NCBI RefSeq assembly: GCF_014697075.1
Contig: NZ_JACJRE010000056.1
Span: forward strand, 1-48,008
DNA length: 48,008 nucleotides
Origin: Tolypothrix sp. FACHB-123
GTDB lineage: Bacteria > Cyanobacteriota > Cyanobacteriia > Cyanobacteriales > Nostocaceae
Reading direction: 5' to 3'
Shown: in pieces, positions 1 through 9,466 of the stretch
Layout of the letters: the number at the start of each line of letters is the position of its first letter
How positions within the stretch are numbered: position 1 is the stretch's first letter
Notes under the pieces: model-generated
What the model was told of the DNA's origin: nothing
The model's input: only the letters and a program-made list of their open reading frames with translations
The model's database searches: none
Translations under genes and position numbers: made by a program

Positions 1-182
<182 letters not shown>

Positions 183-603
183 GTAGAATTGAGTTTAAGT
201 TTCCGAAGCTTACTTATGACTTCAGAATTCCTGCTATAATTTTTGGTTAAATTTTGAGATTACTCAAAAAACCTTATTGACGAGGATTGGTTTTTTCTTA
301 AGCTTTCAAAGTATTTTTTTGTCTCGGTTCGGTTGCTGCGGCGGTCTCTCGCCTCAGCACTCATCTAACATAGCAATTGTTTTTGCCATTCGTCAAGGGT
401 TTCAACAAAAATTTTTGAGTTCTTTTGGCAGAGGTCTTTTTACGCCTTTGTCCAAAGACATTCGGTCTCCTGTCATCCCCTTTATCCAATAGCAAACAAC
501 AAATGAAGGCTGGTTTAGAGCAAGCTCATCTGATGATGTAAGCTATGGTTTACCTTACGCTTAGTACATAATATGTGTGCTTCTTGCGATCGCATATTCA
601 AAT
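183..603 (-). promoter_or_regulatory. 16S rRNA leader and promoter region (approximate)
   Basis: This gene-free stretch lies between the 16S 5' end and the 3' end of the GH57 gene, both on the minus strand. The rRNA operon promoter and processed leader are therefore expected here by position. It is A/T-rich next to the rRNA. I could not fix a promoter with confidence: a TATTAT hexamer on the minus strand near 565-570 could be a -10 box, but no well-spaced -35 box stands out. A small reading frame at 277-492 has no recognisable product. Confidence 0.4.
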
Positions 604-638
604 ACCCTGAGGAAATCTGATAGCAAATTTCTCAGGGT
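604..638 (-). terminator. Hairpin downstream of the GH57 gene, possible terminator
   Basis: ACCCTGAG (604-611) pairs with CTCAGGGT (631-638). The stem continues through AAAT/ATTT after a one-base bulge at 612. It lies about 40 nt past the stop codon of the GH57 gene. No clear U-run follows on the minus strand, so termination is inferred from position and stem strength only. Confidence 0.4.
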
Positions 639-677
639 GAGGTAGGTAAATTTAAAAGCGACTTGCTTGAGCTAGAA

Positions 678-2912
678 TTAAGGAACAGCAATCGGAATTA
701 AAGCATTTTCTGGCAGATAGCTAGCAAATCTTCCTTCATCTGAGAGGACAAAAATCAGGCGCAGAGGGTAATCGGGTGGAACTTGTAAATCTGCCCAAGG
801 TACTGCTACTTCTAAGCAGGTATTGAAAGCGACTTGAGCACGGCTAAAACGGGGATGCCATTGAAAATTTTCTCCAGCTTCGCGAAACTGAACTGATTGC
901 GTCAGTAAGTTAATCTCTAAATGGTGATGAAATAGATAATTGACTGGGGCAATATCTGGGACTTCGGCTAAAGGTATGGGACTATTAAGCATGATTTTAT
1001 CAGGATAAAACCATAGCAAGTTCAACTCTGCGGGCAAACCTTTCCCTGGAAAAATGCCGCTTTTTAAATCCATGCGCAAATAAAGATTGAGGTGGTCTAC
1101 CCCATACCAAAGCCGTTGAATGGGGCTGCTGTTATGCATTGTTCCCCTAGCTCCACCTATTTCTAGGCGTCCAGCTTTGTCCCAGTCCTGTTCATCACCC
1201 TTACCATCGATAATGGGATGAATAAACCCTTGTGGGCTGTGATCTGTCCGTGCAGCATGTACTTCTACTGGTTGTCTGAGATAAGGAGGTATAGGTTCAT
1301 TTAAGGCTTTGTAAATGCCATAGAGATGTTCTCGGAATAATTGGTCAAAAATTGCATCTTGATTTGAAGAATGTCCTTCACCAAACCACCAAAACCAATC
1401 AGAACCTTCGGCAGCATATAATGCTTCCCATGCTTCGGGGTTATTTTCTTCAGTAGCTTCGGGGTGACTGGCAAGGGTTTCTCTGGCTTGTGTGAGGTAG
1501 TCCCAAGCACGATTTTTAGCTGGATCGCCAATCCAAGTGGTAAAGCTACCATCTACCCAAGAACCACTATGCAGATGTTCTCCGGGGATAGTGGCTGTGG
1601 CTGGGAATTTTTCGAGAAATTCGGAGACAGTAACTAGCTTGATGTGAGGTTCTAGCTCTAAACTTTGATATAAGGCTTCTAAGAAGGGTTTACCGTCTTG
1701 GGGATAAAATTCCCAGCAATTTTCGCCATCTAAGGCAATTGTAACTAACCAGGGCTGTTCGCTTTGTTTGTCTCTCTGCATTTTAGCGATCGCTTGCAGG
1801 TGTCCGACTAAGTCTGCGGCTGCTTGTTTAGCTGGCATTGCTCCGTAGGTGAAGCCAATTAAATCTGATAATCGATGGTCGCGGAAAACAATTGCTAAAT
1901 CCCCAGAGGGGGTTGTTAGGCGATAGGGTCGGTATAAAAGTTCTGGTTCTTCAACATTCCCAGCTCCATCCCGATGAAAAAAGTGTTTTAGTGTCCATCC
2001 TAAAACAGCTTCATCTGAGCAAATCCACTTAAAACCCTGTTTAATAATATACGGTAATATTGCCGAACTAACTGATTGTTCGGAAGGCCATAAACCACGA
2101 GGTTCTTGGCTAAAGCGGTCTGTGTATAAATCCCAGGCTTTTTGTAAATGTCGAGGAATATCTTCTGACCACTGAAACCGTAGCTGTGGCAAATTCATCT
2201 GGGGTACAGCTACGCGACCAGAATTAGTATCAGCTAGTAAGGGTAAAATTGGATGAGTGTAGGGGGTTGTTGTCACTTCTAGCTGCCCTGCGGCTTGCAT
2301 TTTCCGGTGTTGGGGAATGATACGACTGAGAATTTCCCTCTGTTTGGAATAAATACGCTGGCGATCGCTTAAAGTAAAATTTCGACCTTGTTTTAACCAA
2401 CTGGCAATCTCTGGATCATCCCAAAATAGTGGATCTATCCAGGCAAGATTGTGCCAAGCTAACAAATCACTGTAATCTTCCAGTTGCCAATTATCTAAAC
2501 ACCAAGCCTGACCTTTATCCTGCCTTTGGTGATACAACTGGCTATAGCGAGGATGAGGATCAATTAGGGTGTGGTGATTGGCATCAAAAAAATGTTGGAC
2601 AATAAATTCCCGTTGTTCCTGATTTAATTGTTCAACTGGTGTCAAACTGGCTGTGAGATAGGGATCTAACGCTGTACCTGCTATGTAATCTTCCAGTTGC
2701 AATATTAATGAGGGAACCAGATTTACTGTTTGGTGTAATTTAGGATATCTTTCAAGGAGTAACACCAAATCTAGGTAATCCTTGGTGCCATGCAACCTGA
2801 CCCAAGGTAAGCGGTACTGTTGGCTGGAAGATAACGAAACGCCGCTGGCAGGAGATTTGTACAGCGGCTGATGTTGATGCCAAATAAAGGCGACGTAGAG
2901 AGGTTGGGTCAT
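678..2912 (-). CDS. Glycoside hydrolase family 57 protein (alpha-glucan-acting enzyme)
   Basis: This 744-residue protein has the GH57 (beta/alpha)7-barrel signatures in order: HQHQP close to the N-terminus (CSR1), a VTTTPYTHPILPLL segment (CSR2), GLWPSEQSVS carrying the likely nucleophile Glu (CSR3), VFRDHRLSDLIGF carrying the likely acid/base Asp (CSR4), and LDGENCWEFYP (CSR5). About 200 residues after the barrel form a beta-rich C-terminal domain of unknown role. GH57 members include amylopullulanases, 4-alpha-glucanotransferases and branching enzymes acting on glycogen or starch-like glucans; the exact activity cannot be read from sequence. An upstream in-frame ATG at 3035 would add 41 residues with no family similarity, so the ATG at 2912, directly before PLYVAFIWHQHQP, is chosen. 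The protein has no signal peptide and is probably cytoplasmic. Confidence 0.88.
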   Translation of the reverse strand: MTQPLYVAFIWHQHQPLYKSPASGVSLSSSQQYRLPWVRLHGTKDYLDLVLLLERYPKLHQTVNLVPSLILQLEDYIAGTALDPYLTASLTPVEQLNQEQREFIVQHFFDANHHTLIDPHPRYSQLYHQRQDKGQAWCLDNWQLEDYSDLLAWHNLAWIDPLFWDDPEIASWLKQGRNFTLSDRQRIYSKQREILSRIIPQHRKMQAAGQLEVTTTPYTHPILPLLADTNSGRVAVPQMNLPQLRFQWSEDIPRHLQKAWDLYTDRFSQEPRGLWPSEQSVSSAILPYIIKQGFKWICSDEAVLGWTLKHFFHRDGAGNVEEPELLYRPYRLTTPSGDLAIVFRDHRLSDLIGFTYGAMPAKQAAADLVGHLQAIAKMQRDKQSEQPWLVTIALDGENCWEFYPQDGKPFLEALYQSLELEPHIKLVTVSEFLEKFPATATIPGEHLHSGSWVDGSFTTWIGDPAKNRAWDYLTQARETLASHPEATEENNPEAWEALYAAEGSDWFWWFGEGHSSNQDAIFDQLFREHLYGIYKALNEPIPPYLRQPVEVHAARTDHSPQGFIHPIIDGKGDEQDWDKAGRLEIGGARGTMHNSSPIQRLWYGVDHLNLYLRMDLKSGIFPGKGLPAELNLLWFYPDKIMLNSPIPLAEVPDIAPVNYLFHHHLEINLLTQSVQFREAGENFQWHPRFSRAQVAFNTCLEVAVPWADLQVPPDYPLRLIFVLSDEGRFASYLPENALIPIAVP

Positions 2913-3189
2913 AGGAATAATAGAGCATGGGGTATAGGGCATTGGGGAGCCAGTCCGTTGAGGAGTCAGTCGCGTGATGCGGCAATGCAATTTTGGGGGT
3001 TTCCACCATAAACAATTGCCCAAAGGGTTTCCCAACTTAGCGAACTGGCGTGAGATTACCTCCGTTGTAGCAACTAGTGTCCGGTTTTCCGGCTTGTAGA
3101 CACCAGCAGGCTAGCAAGTAGCGTTATGGGGCATAGGATCTAGACTATGGGGTATGAAGCATAAGACGATCAAGGATTGTTTTTGTCTG

Positions 3190-3243
3190 TCATCTCCAAT
3201 CCCTAGCTCCTAGTCCCCAGCCCCTAGTCCCTGTCGCTAGTCT
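3190..3243. repeat. Heptanucleotide STRR-type run (CCTAGTC/CCCTAGT family)
   Basis: This is a degenerate tandem run of 7-bp units related to CCCTAGT between nfuA and the GH57 gene. The same motif family recurs at 11870-11900, 34520-34550 and 41533-41571. Short tandemly repeated repetitive sequences of this kind are known from heterocystous cyanobacteria. Confidence 0.65.
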
Positions 3244-3474
3244 TTAGATGACTTGCTCTACTTCGGCAATTTCTGGAATCATTTCCCGTAAGCGGCGCTC
3301 GATACCCATTCTTAAGGTCATGGTAGAACTAGGACAAGAACCGCAGGCTCCCTGCAACCGCAATTTGACTATAGGCCCATCAAGTTCTACTACTTCCACG
3401 TTGCCGCCATCAGATATCAAATAAGGGCGCATTTCATCTAAAACTGTTTCCACGTTTTCAAGTGTTAGTTCCAT
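3244..3474 (-). CDS. nfuA: NifU-like C-terminal domain protein, Fe-S cluster scaffold (Nfu)
   Basis: This 76-residue protein is essentially a single NifU C-terminal domain. The cluster-binding motif is [10 protein letters not shown] (CxxC, about residues 44-47), followed by the family-typical [18 protein letters not shown] segment. Free-standing Nfu proteins of 75-80 residues are standard in cyanobacteria. They carry [4Fe-4S] clusters to target apoproteins, notably photosystem I subunits. The gene stands alone on the minus strand with its own upstream region, and a cysteine desulfurase that could supply sulfur lies about 8.5 kb away. The start ATG at 3474 gives the full domain. Identification is firm; the client proteins are inferred from homologues. 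Confidence 0.93.
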   Translation of the reverse strand: MELTLENVETVLDEMRPYLISDGGNVEVVELDGPIVKLRLQGACGSCPSSTMTLRMGIERRLREMIPEIAEVEQVI

Positions 3475-3926
3475 AGTTTTTGTCCTGTAAATTAACTGAG
3501 GGTATGGGAAACTAGTCTATAGTGGAGCTAAAGCACAACTAAAAAGCCAATTCCCAACATTTTCTTTTTTTGCTTTTAAAACGATCCTAGATCTAATTGC
3601 AGCTAGTTGTTAGTGATTGGTAGCCACTTATCTGTTTGTGATGACTTTGTAAATATCTTAAGGCTAAGCCATTCAGCACACACGGACTATATAGTGTTGT
3701 ATGTTTATGGGAAGATTAGTTTTAGAATAGCGCTAAAGCTAAAAATATAATTATTTTGAATGATTACCTGTGACTTTTGATTTCCACAGAACAGTGATAT
3801 TTATATGGATATAAGAGTTACAGAAGAAAGTATTGTGTGATTTATAGCCTGTACTATTTTGTGGTTTCGGCAGTATTATCCGATTAATTCTTGATTAATG
3901 GGATAATTGCCACTTTCAACCTTGGG
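3475..3926. other. Intergenic region between the histidine kinase gene and nfuA
   Basis: This 452-bp stretch is A/T-rich and has no supported gene. Its left part should carry the nfuA promoter, because nfuA is transcribed leftwards. The only clear structure is the inverted repeat at 3875-3907, listed separately. Confidence 0.5.
3875..3907. repeat. Inverted repeat just past the histidine kinase stop
   Basis: ATTATCC (3875-3881) and ATTAAT (3883-3888) pair with ATTAAT (3894-3899) and GGATAAT (3901-3907) around the 5-nt loop TCTTG, with a single G-G mismatch. It begins about 20 nt past the kinase stop on the minus strand. It could act as a 3' end structure, but no U-run follows it, so intrinsic termination is uncertain. 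Confidence 0.5.
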
Positions 3927-5723
3927 CTAACAAAGACTGTTAAGAAAATCGTTGTCACTTGCAGAAACAATAACTGGTTGTTGATATAGGGGAACTGTAA
4001 ATGTAACTGTCGAGCCTAGTCCTTCACCGAGACTGTAAAAGTGTACTTCACCACCCATAGCCTCGACTAACTTCTGTGAAATTGCTAATCCCAAACCTGT
4101 GCCCCCATACTGGCGGGTGCGAGAACCATCAACTTGGGAAAATAATTGAAATAATTTGTCTTGTTTGTCTAAAGATACACCAATACCTGTATCTGCTACG
4201 CGCACTCTGACCATGCCAGGGAATGGTTGCCCTTGAAATTTAATCTTTTTGAGGACGATATCGGCACTGATGGTAATTCCACCTTCTTGGGTAAATTTAA
4301 TGGCATTACCTACCAAGTTGAGCATGACCTGTAGGAGGCGTTGGTAGTTACCTTGAACAATAATTTCATCTGAGGTAGTAGGCAATTGCATCTGGAAGCT
4401 CAAGTTTCTCATTTGAGCTTGGGGACGCATAAAGTTGTCTACATCACTAAATAACTCAGCTAATTGGACTGGACTGCAATCTAGCTCCATTTTGCCTGCT
4501 TCGATTTTGGCAATGTCTAAGATGTCATTGATGATATTTAGCAGGTGAATTGATAAGTGGTGCGCTTCTTGGAGAAACTGATTTTGTTCTTCTGGATCAT
4601 CTGCCATTCCTTCTAAAATCAGCTTCAGAAAACCAATCATCCCATTGAGGGGGGTACGAATTTCATGGGACACGTTAGCCAGAAATTCGCTTTTGAGACG
4701 AGATGCGTCTTCAGCTTTTTGACGGGCTGATTCTAATTCTTTGTATAAGGTAGCATGAGCGATCGCAGTTCCCAACTGATCCGCTACTTCTTTGGCTAAT
4801 TCAATTTCAGATTCTGTCAATGGGTAGCATTCCTCTGGGACTGTCAAAGCTACCAATCCATTGGCTTGGTCTTGATAAGATGTCGCTACTACTAAAACTT
4901 TCTGTTTTGGACACAGAGTATACTCAGGCGATTCCATGACTACTGGTTCTAAAGTAGTCAAAGCATGGGCGAAAGCAGGCTCATCAGCTATATCTATGTC
5001 TTGATTGAGCATGAATTTGCTCTGGTGCTGGTGATACTCTGCTTTCACCTGAATTTTGGAGCTACAAGGCTGGTGAGAACAAATAATGCAGCGTTCTAGC
5101 CGCAACACTTTACCCAAACTATCAACTGTTTGTTGCCAAATTACATCTAGATCCAGATTGCGGCGAATATTTTTCGTAATTCTATTCACCAGTTTCTGAT
5201 GTCTTTGCGAGCGTACAGTTAACTCTATCTGAGTTGGTGTTTTTGTAATTACATCTATTGTGGTTCTGTTGACTTTAGCTTGCAGTAAGCGTCCCATCAC
5301 TAAAACAGTGGTGGCTGCTTTCCCTAACTGGGGCATAATCGGAGTGATTATTAACTCCAACTCAAATAACTCTTGACCATAACTAAACCAACATTGCAAT
5401 TTTTCTGGCACTAGATGTGTCAAAATCCGATGTAATCGTTCCAAGTAAGCTACTTTATCCACAGGGACAAAGGTGGACTGATCGTTAAACTCATCAACTA
5501 TGTGCTCAGGATTTAACCCCAGAACTTCACTGTGCTGCCAATAAAAAGCCAGGTAACGTCCTGACTCATCTTGTGTATATACCAACTCTGCTCCTAGAGT
5601 TGGTAATAAATAGTCAGTGGGATGATTGATAGAGCTACGATTCTGGGAGTATATGTTCGGCAATTGAGAATTAGCAGTAATAGTCATTATCGAGTTGGAT
5701 AGACAAATAGCAGCCGACGACAT
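3927..5723 (-). CDS. PAS-GAF sensor histidine kinase
   Basis: A 598-residue kinase with no predicted membrane segment. Residues about 38-148 look like a PAS fold, and about 180-325 form a GAF domain. A short coiled linker (KELESARQKAEDASRLKSEF) leads to the HisKA domain with the phosphorylatable His353 in SHEIRTPLNG. The HATPase domain has NLVGNAIKFT (N box), DTGIG (G1) and GTGLGL (G2). There is no receiver domain, so it should phosphorylate a separate response regulator not present in this window. The GAF domain lacks a recognisable bilin-binding Cys motif, so the ligand is unknown. The start is uncertain: ATG at 5723 is used, but ATG at 5687 (MTITANSQ) is equally possible, and neither has a clear Shine-Dalgarno. 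The nearest gene upstream encodes a ribbon-helix-helix protein. Confidence 0.88.
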   Translation of the reverse strand: MSSAAICLSNSIMTITANSQLPNIYSQNRSSINHPTDYLLPTLGAELVYTQDESGRYLAFYWQHSEVLGLNPEHIVDEFNDQSTFVPVDKVAYLERLHRILTHLVPEKLQCWFSYGQELFELELIITPIMPQLGKAATTVLVMGRLLQAKVNRTTIDVITKTPTQIELTVRSQRHQKLVNRITKNIRRNLDLDVIWQQTVDSLGKVLRLERCIICSHQPCSSKIQVKAEYHQHQSKFMLNQDIDIADEPAFAHALTTLEPVVMESPEYTLCPKQKVLVVATSYQDQANGLVALTVPEECYPLTESEIELAKEVADQLGTAIAHATLYKELESARQKAEDASRLKSEFLANVSHEIRTPLNGMIGFLKLILEGMADDPEEQNQFLQEAHHLSIHLLNIINDILDIAKIEAGKMELDCSPVQLAELFSDVDNFMRPQAQMRNLSFQMQLPTTSDEIIVQGNYQRLLQVMLNLVGNAIKFTQEGGITISADIVLKKIKFQGQPFPGMVRVRVADTGIGVSLDKQDKLFQLFSQVDGSRTRQYGGTGLGLAISQKLVEAMGGEVHFYSLGEGLGSTVTFTVPLYQQPVIVSASDNDFLNSLC

Positions 5724-5859
5724 TATTACTAAAGCTGCTTAAAGTGTGGCATAAATTATTACAGCTTTGAAGTCTTGAGTTGAAGTTTTAGTCTTTTTCT
5801 GAGCCAAAGTGGCAAATTTTACATTTTTTTGATTTTGATTTTACAATTTTTTTATATAT

Positions 5860-6096
5860 TTAGTCGTTCCATTCTCCCCGAGGTGGAATAGGCGAACGTA
5901 CAGGAGTACGCGTCAGTTCATCATCTCTAGGAACTTCACCTCGTAACCATTGCCTAATTGCTACTTCAATAACTTTGCTGGGGTCATTGGTTAAATGCTG
6001 AATTTGCTCTACTAACTCGGAGTCCAGGCGGACAGCAATTTCTACCTTATCGGCTTGTCTGTGTTCCGCATCGGTAGCTTTTTCTTTCATATTCAT
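5860..6096 (-). CDS. Small ribbon-helix-helix (CopG/MetJ-type) protein
   Basis: This 78-residue protein has a central KVEIAVRLDSELVEQIQHL strand-helix segment followed by DPSKVIEVAIRQWLRG, the usual pattern of a ribbon-helix-helix DNA-binding dimer. The charged N-terminus and proline-rich tail (RTPVRSPIPPRGEW) lie outside the fold. No toxin-like gene is adjacent: the kinase gene starts about 135 bp downstream. A solitary regulator is therefore more likely than a toxin-antitoxin antitoxin. Methionines 1 and 3 are both possible starts. The assignment rests on fold pattern only; target genes are unknown. Confidence 0.7.
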   Translation of the reverse strand: MNMKEKATDAEHRQADKVEIAVRLDSELVEQIQHLTNDPSKVIEVAIRQWLRGEVPRDDELTRTPVRSPIPPRGEWND

Positions 6097-6598
6097 AGGT
6101 TTATATACTCAATAATTTTTGTGTCAAAAGCTTTGTAAAGCAGTACTATTATGAATTTCGGATTAGTTTCTTGAACAAATGCAAAAATTTATAGTTACAT
6201 AGTTCCCCGAAATTTTACCAAATTAACAGATGCTGCATACAAGTGGGAATTGTTGATGAAATTTACCAGACAATAGCTCTATAAGCTTTGTTAGTCAATT
6301 AATCGTTACGAGCTATTACGGGTTGACTCACATACGCTCCTACACTGTGTACTTATACATATTTATTGTACGCTTCTGGTAGATCAATACCAGCAAGTAA
6401 CAATAGACTTTTATCGATTCTTCAAAGGGAATGGTTAGGAGCTGGGGGGCTATTGGCTAGGATGATGAAAAGAATGCCCAATGACAACTGACCAATGACA
6501 AATAACAACTGACAACTGACCATTGACTAATAAAGCATTAAAATACATTAAGTAATTTGCTCTGTTAACCTTGGTTGCTTTTTCAGCAAAAATGATAT
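6097..6598. other. Intergenic region with STRR-type repeats upstream of lepA
   Basis: This divergent intergenic region lies between the RHH gene and lepA. The left half is A/T-rich and should hold the RHH promoter. From about 6432 to 6531 it contains heptamer-like repeats: first a GGGGCTATTGGCTAGG type, then runs of CAATGAC/CAACTGAC units. No gene is supported. lepA transcription probably starts in the last 70 bp, which are A/T-rich. Confidence 0.5.
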
Positions 6599-8410
6599 AT
6601 GACTGACGTTCCCGCAGTTCGCATTCGCAATTTTTGTATTATTGCTCACATCGACCACGGGAAATCCACCCTTGCCGATCGCTTACTCCAAGCTACTGGT
6701 ACTGTTGAAGATCGGCAGATGAAGGAGCAGTTTCTCGACAATATGGATCTGGAACGGGAGCGCGGCATTACCATTAAGCTGCAAGCTGCCCGAATGAACT
6801 ACACTGCTAAAGATGGTCAGCAGTATGTGTTGAATTTAATTGATACGCCTGGACACGTAGATTTCTCCTACGAGGTGTCCCGCTCTTTGGCTGCTTGTGA
6901 AGGGGCGCTGTTGGTAGTGGATGCTTCCCAAGGCGTAGAGGCGCAAACTTTGGCTAATGTGTATTTAGCTCTGGAACATAATCTGGAAATTATCCCGGTT
7001 TTAAATAAAATCGATTTACCAGGTGCAGAACCAGACAGAGTCATTAGCGAAATTGAAGAAATCATCGGCTTAGATTGTAGTGGGGCGATTTTAGCCTCAG
7101 CTAAAGAAGGTATTGGGATTAATGAGATTTTAGAGGCGATTGTTGAGCGCGTACCACCAGCGCCGAATACTGTAGATCAGCGCTTGCGGGCGTTAATTTT
7201 TGATAGTTACTATGACAGCTACCGGGGTGTAATTGTTTACTTCCGGGTGATGGATGGAAGCTTGAAAAAAGGCGATCGCATTTATTTAATGGCTTCTGAA
7301 AAAGAATATGAAATTGATGAGTTAGGGGTTCTTTCTCCGACTCAGAAGCAAGTTGATGAACTTCACGCTGGGGAAGTAGGTTATTTAGCTGCCGCCATTA
7401 AAGCTGTGGCTGATGCGCGGGTTGGGGATACAATTACCCTAGCTAACGCTAAGGCTCCAGAAGCTTTACCAGGGTACACAGAAGCTAACCCGATGGTCTT
7501 TTGTGGGATGTTCCCCATCGATGCTGACCAATTTGAAGACTTGCGGGAAGCTCTGGAAAAGCTGAGGCTAAATGATGCGGCGCTACATTACGAACCAGAA
7601 ACTTCGAGTGCGATGGGCTTTGGTTTCCGGTGTGGGTTCTTGGGTTTGCTGCACATGGAAATTGTCCAAGAACGTTTGGAAAGGGAATATAACTTAGATT
7701 TAATTATTACAGCTCCTTCTGTGGTTTATAAGGTGACGACTCTCAAGGGTGAGGAACTGTATATAGATAATCCTAGTCATTTGCCTTCTCCCAACGAGCG
7801 CGAGAAAATTGAAGAGCCTTACGTTAAGGTAGAAATGATTACGCCTGAAACCTACGTAGGTACTTTGATGGAGTTGTCGCAAAATCGCCGGGGTATTTTC
7901 AAGGATATGAAATATCTCACCCAAGGGCGAACAACTTTGACATACGAGCTACCTTTGGCGGAAGTGGTGACAGACTTTTTTGACCAAATGAAATCGCGAT
8001 CGCGCGGTTATGCGAGTATGGAGTATCACCTGATTGGTTATCGCGAAAATCCTTTGGTGAAGCTGGATATTATGATCAATGGCGATCCGGTGGATTCTTT
8101 AGCGATGATTGTGCACCGCGATAAAGCTTACAACGTTGGGCGCTCGATGGCAGAAAAACTAAAAGAACTTATTCCCCGCCATCAATTTAAAGTACCCATT
8201 CAAGCGAGTATTGGTAGTAAAGTCATCGCCAGCGAACATATCCCAGCTTTGCGCAAAGACGTACTAGCCAAATGCTACGGTGGCGATATCAGCCGGAAGA
8301 AGAAACTTTTGCAAAAGCAAGCAAAAGGTAAAAAGCGGATGAAATCTGTGGGTACGGTGGATGTTCCTCAGGAAGCTTTTATGGCTGTTTTGCGATTAGA
8401 TCAAAGTTAG
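6599..8410 (+). CDS. lepA: Elongation factor 4 (LepA), ribosome-dependent GTPase
   Basis: The 603 residues match the family's usual length of about 600. The G domain has AHIDHGKST (G1), a [11 protein letters not shown] switch region, DTPGHVDF (G3), [10 protein letters not shown] (G4) and SAKEGIG (G5). The LepA-specific C-terminus follows, including [40 protein letters not shown] and [22 protein letters not shown]. LepA back-translocates or remodels stalled ribosomes and supports translation under stress. The ATG at 6599 begins [22 protein letters not shown], a normal LepA N-terminus. The gene is monocistronic and is followed by a perfect 11-bp inverted repeat. Confidence 0.98.
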   Translation: MTDVPAVRIRNFCIIAHIDHGKSTLADRLLQATGTVEDRQMKEQFLDNMDLERERGITIKLQAARMNYTAKDGQQYVLNLIDTPGHVDFSYEVSRSLAACEGALLVVDASQGVEAQTLANVYLALEHNLEIIPVLNKIDLPGAEPDRVISEIEEIIGLDCSGAILASAKEGIGINEILEAIVERVPPAPNTVDQRLRALIFDSYYDSYRGVIVYFRVMDGSLKKGDRIYLMASEKEYEIDELGVLSPTQKQVDELHAGEVGYLAAAIKAVADARVGDTITLANAKAPEALPGYTEANPMVFCGMFPIDADQFEDLREALEKLRLNDAALHYEPETSSAMGFGFRCGFLGLLHMEIVQERLEREYNLDLIITAPSVVYKVTTLKGEELYIDNPSHLPSPNEREKIEEPYVKVEMITPETYVGTLMELSQNRRGIFKDMKYLTQGRTTLTYELPLAEVVTDFFDQMKSRSRGYASMEYHLIGYRENPLVKLDIMINGDPVDSLAMIVHRDKAYNVGRSMAEKLKELIPRHQFKVPIQASIGSKVIASEHIPALRKDVLAKCYGGDISRKKKLLQKQAKGKKRMKSVGTVDVPQEAFMAVLRLDQS

Positions 8411-8423
8411 TAGACATTTATTC

Positions 8424-8453
8424 TCGTAGTGAAGGCTTGAGTCTTCACTACGA
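8424..8453. repeat. Perfect inverted repeat downstream of lepA
   Basis: TCGTAGTGAAG (8424-8434) and CTTCACTACGA (8443-8453) form a perfect 11-bp stem with an 8-nt loop. It lies between the convergent genes lepA and the tail-collar protein. No U-run follows on the plus strand; on the minus strand it lies past the neighbouring gene's stop. It may be a dispersed palindromic repeat that also limits read-through. Confidence 0.6.
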
Positions 8454-8473
8454 ACCCCATTAAAAAAATTCAC

Positions 8474-8938
8474 TTAGCCACGGTCAGGCCAAATTCCTAC
8501 TAAAGCGACGCAATAACGCAAAGCAATATACCCAGTAGGTAAAGCAGTTGTATTTGTCGGCTCGGGTTTAGTTACTGTAGCCAAGCCTTTCTGTCCTAAA
8601 GTGTAAGCTGGTAAACCATTTCCTTGTCCTAAACCAATTGGTTCTCGTCCTCTCAAATCTGGTAGGGCGAAGGTTGTGCGACCGTCACCACCATAAGTAG
8701 TTCCCAGCAGAGCGAATAGAGCCTGATTTTGACTAACTTGTAACATTTGTCCATTGGCTTCTGCCCAACCATTTGGACAATAAGTATTACCTGATAACAT
8801 GACTTCACCAATATATGGGTCTATACCAGCAGATGCGGGTTGAACAGAGACACCAAATATTACGCTTACGGACACAACAATAGTCAGAAGAAAACTTGTT
8901 ACTATTCGGTACAAGTGCTGTAAATACGAGTATTTCAT
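8474..8938 (-). CDS. Secreted phage-tail-collar (Mdp-type) domain protein
   Basis: This 154-residue protein has an N-terminal signal peptide (basic start, hydrophobic core LLTIVVSVSVIFGVSV, likely cleavage after ASA near residue 37). The mature part is a tail-collar fold: YIGEVMLSGNTYCPNGWAEANGQ, then ALFALLGTTYGGDGRTTFALPDLRGREPIG. These are the hallmarks of the Collar family that includes phage short-tail-fibre tips and the 'microcystin-dependent protein' group. The C-terminus ends in TGYIALRYCVALVGIWPD, a normal end for this family. No other phage structural gene is nearby, so a host-secreted protein is more likely than a prophage remnant. Its function is unknown. Confidence 0.8.
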   Translation of the reverse strand: MKYSYLQHLYRIVTSFLLTIVVSVSVIFGVSVQPASAGIDPYIGEVMLSGNTYCPNGWAEANGQMLQVSQNQALFALLGTTYGGDGRTTFALPDLRGREPIGLGQGNGLPAYTLGQKGLATVTKPEPTNTTALPTGYIALRYCVALVGIWPDRG

Positions 8939-9466
8939 TGTGATTTCTCCAAAATTATAACTAGTATTGCTACTTAAATAGACCGAGACCCAACTTTAGT
9001 CACAGTTAACTATCACCTCTTATTTATCTGAATTTTTAGAGGCTGTTGTGACTTGCTAGTTAGTATCAGTGCAATAAGTAGTTGTGTATAAAATACAGCA
9101 ATTATTGAATTTGAGTTTGGAAATAAATATAAAATTTTCTGTGTATTTAAATACATATCTTACTCGCTTATAGGCGAATATCATCTGCTAATGCAAACTG
9201 ACGCAACTAGGACATTTCTAGATTGCGTCAATTAGCTATGAGCTTTTTTAAAAAATTACAAAAACTGTTAATTAATTAGACATAATTAAGCTTAACTATA
9301 TTTTTCTTGTTGTTTATGCTCTATCTATCATATGTAATCATGTTTGGCAAGTTATTTTATAATTTTTAAAATTTGCGTCAATTTACTCGTTGCAATTGCT
9401 ATCTTTTTCTTCTGAGATAAATTTTAGTTTTTTGGAATATTGATTAAACATTGGGGGGTCTAGTAA
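8939..9466. promoter_or_regulatory. Divergent A/T-rich intergenic region with TTGCGTCA repeats
   Basis: This is 528 bp between the minus-strand collar gene and the plus-strand GT4 gene, strongly A/T-rich and without a supported gene. TGACGCAA (9199-9206) and TTGCGTCA (9223-9230) form an inverted pair, with CTAG repeats just inside. A third TTGCGTCA lies at 9373-9380. Such spaced octamers could be operator sites for the GT4 gene; this is inference. A purine/G-rich stretch (GGGGGG, about 8 nt before the ATG) serves as the GT4 ribosome binding site. Confidence 0.45.

Noticed and set aside
2913-3035. N-terminal extension of the GH57 protein from ATG 3035
   Set aside because: The extra 41 residues have no family similarity. 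The conserved start PLYVAFIWHQHQP directly follows the ATG at 2912.
5860-6096. Toxin-antitoxin antitoxin
   Set aside because: The ribbon-helix-helix fold alone is not enough, and no toxin-like gene is adjacent on the same strand.
8474-8938. Prophage remnant based on the tail-collar domain
   Set aside because: The protein has a signal peptide, and no integrase, capsid or other tail gene is in the window.
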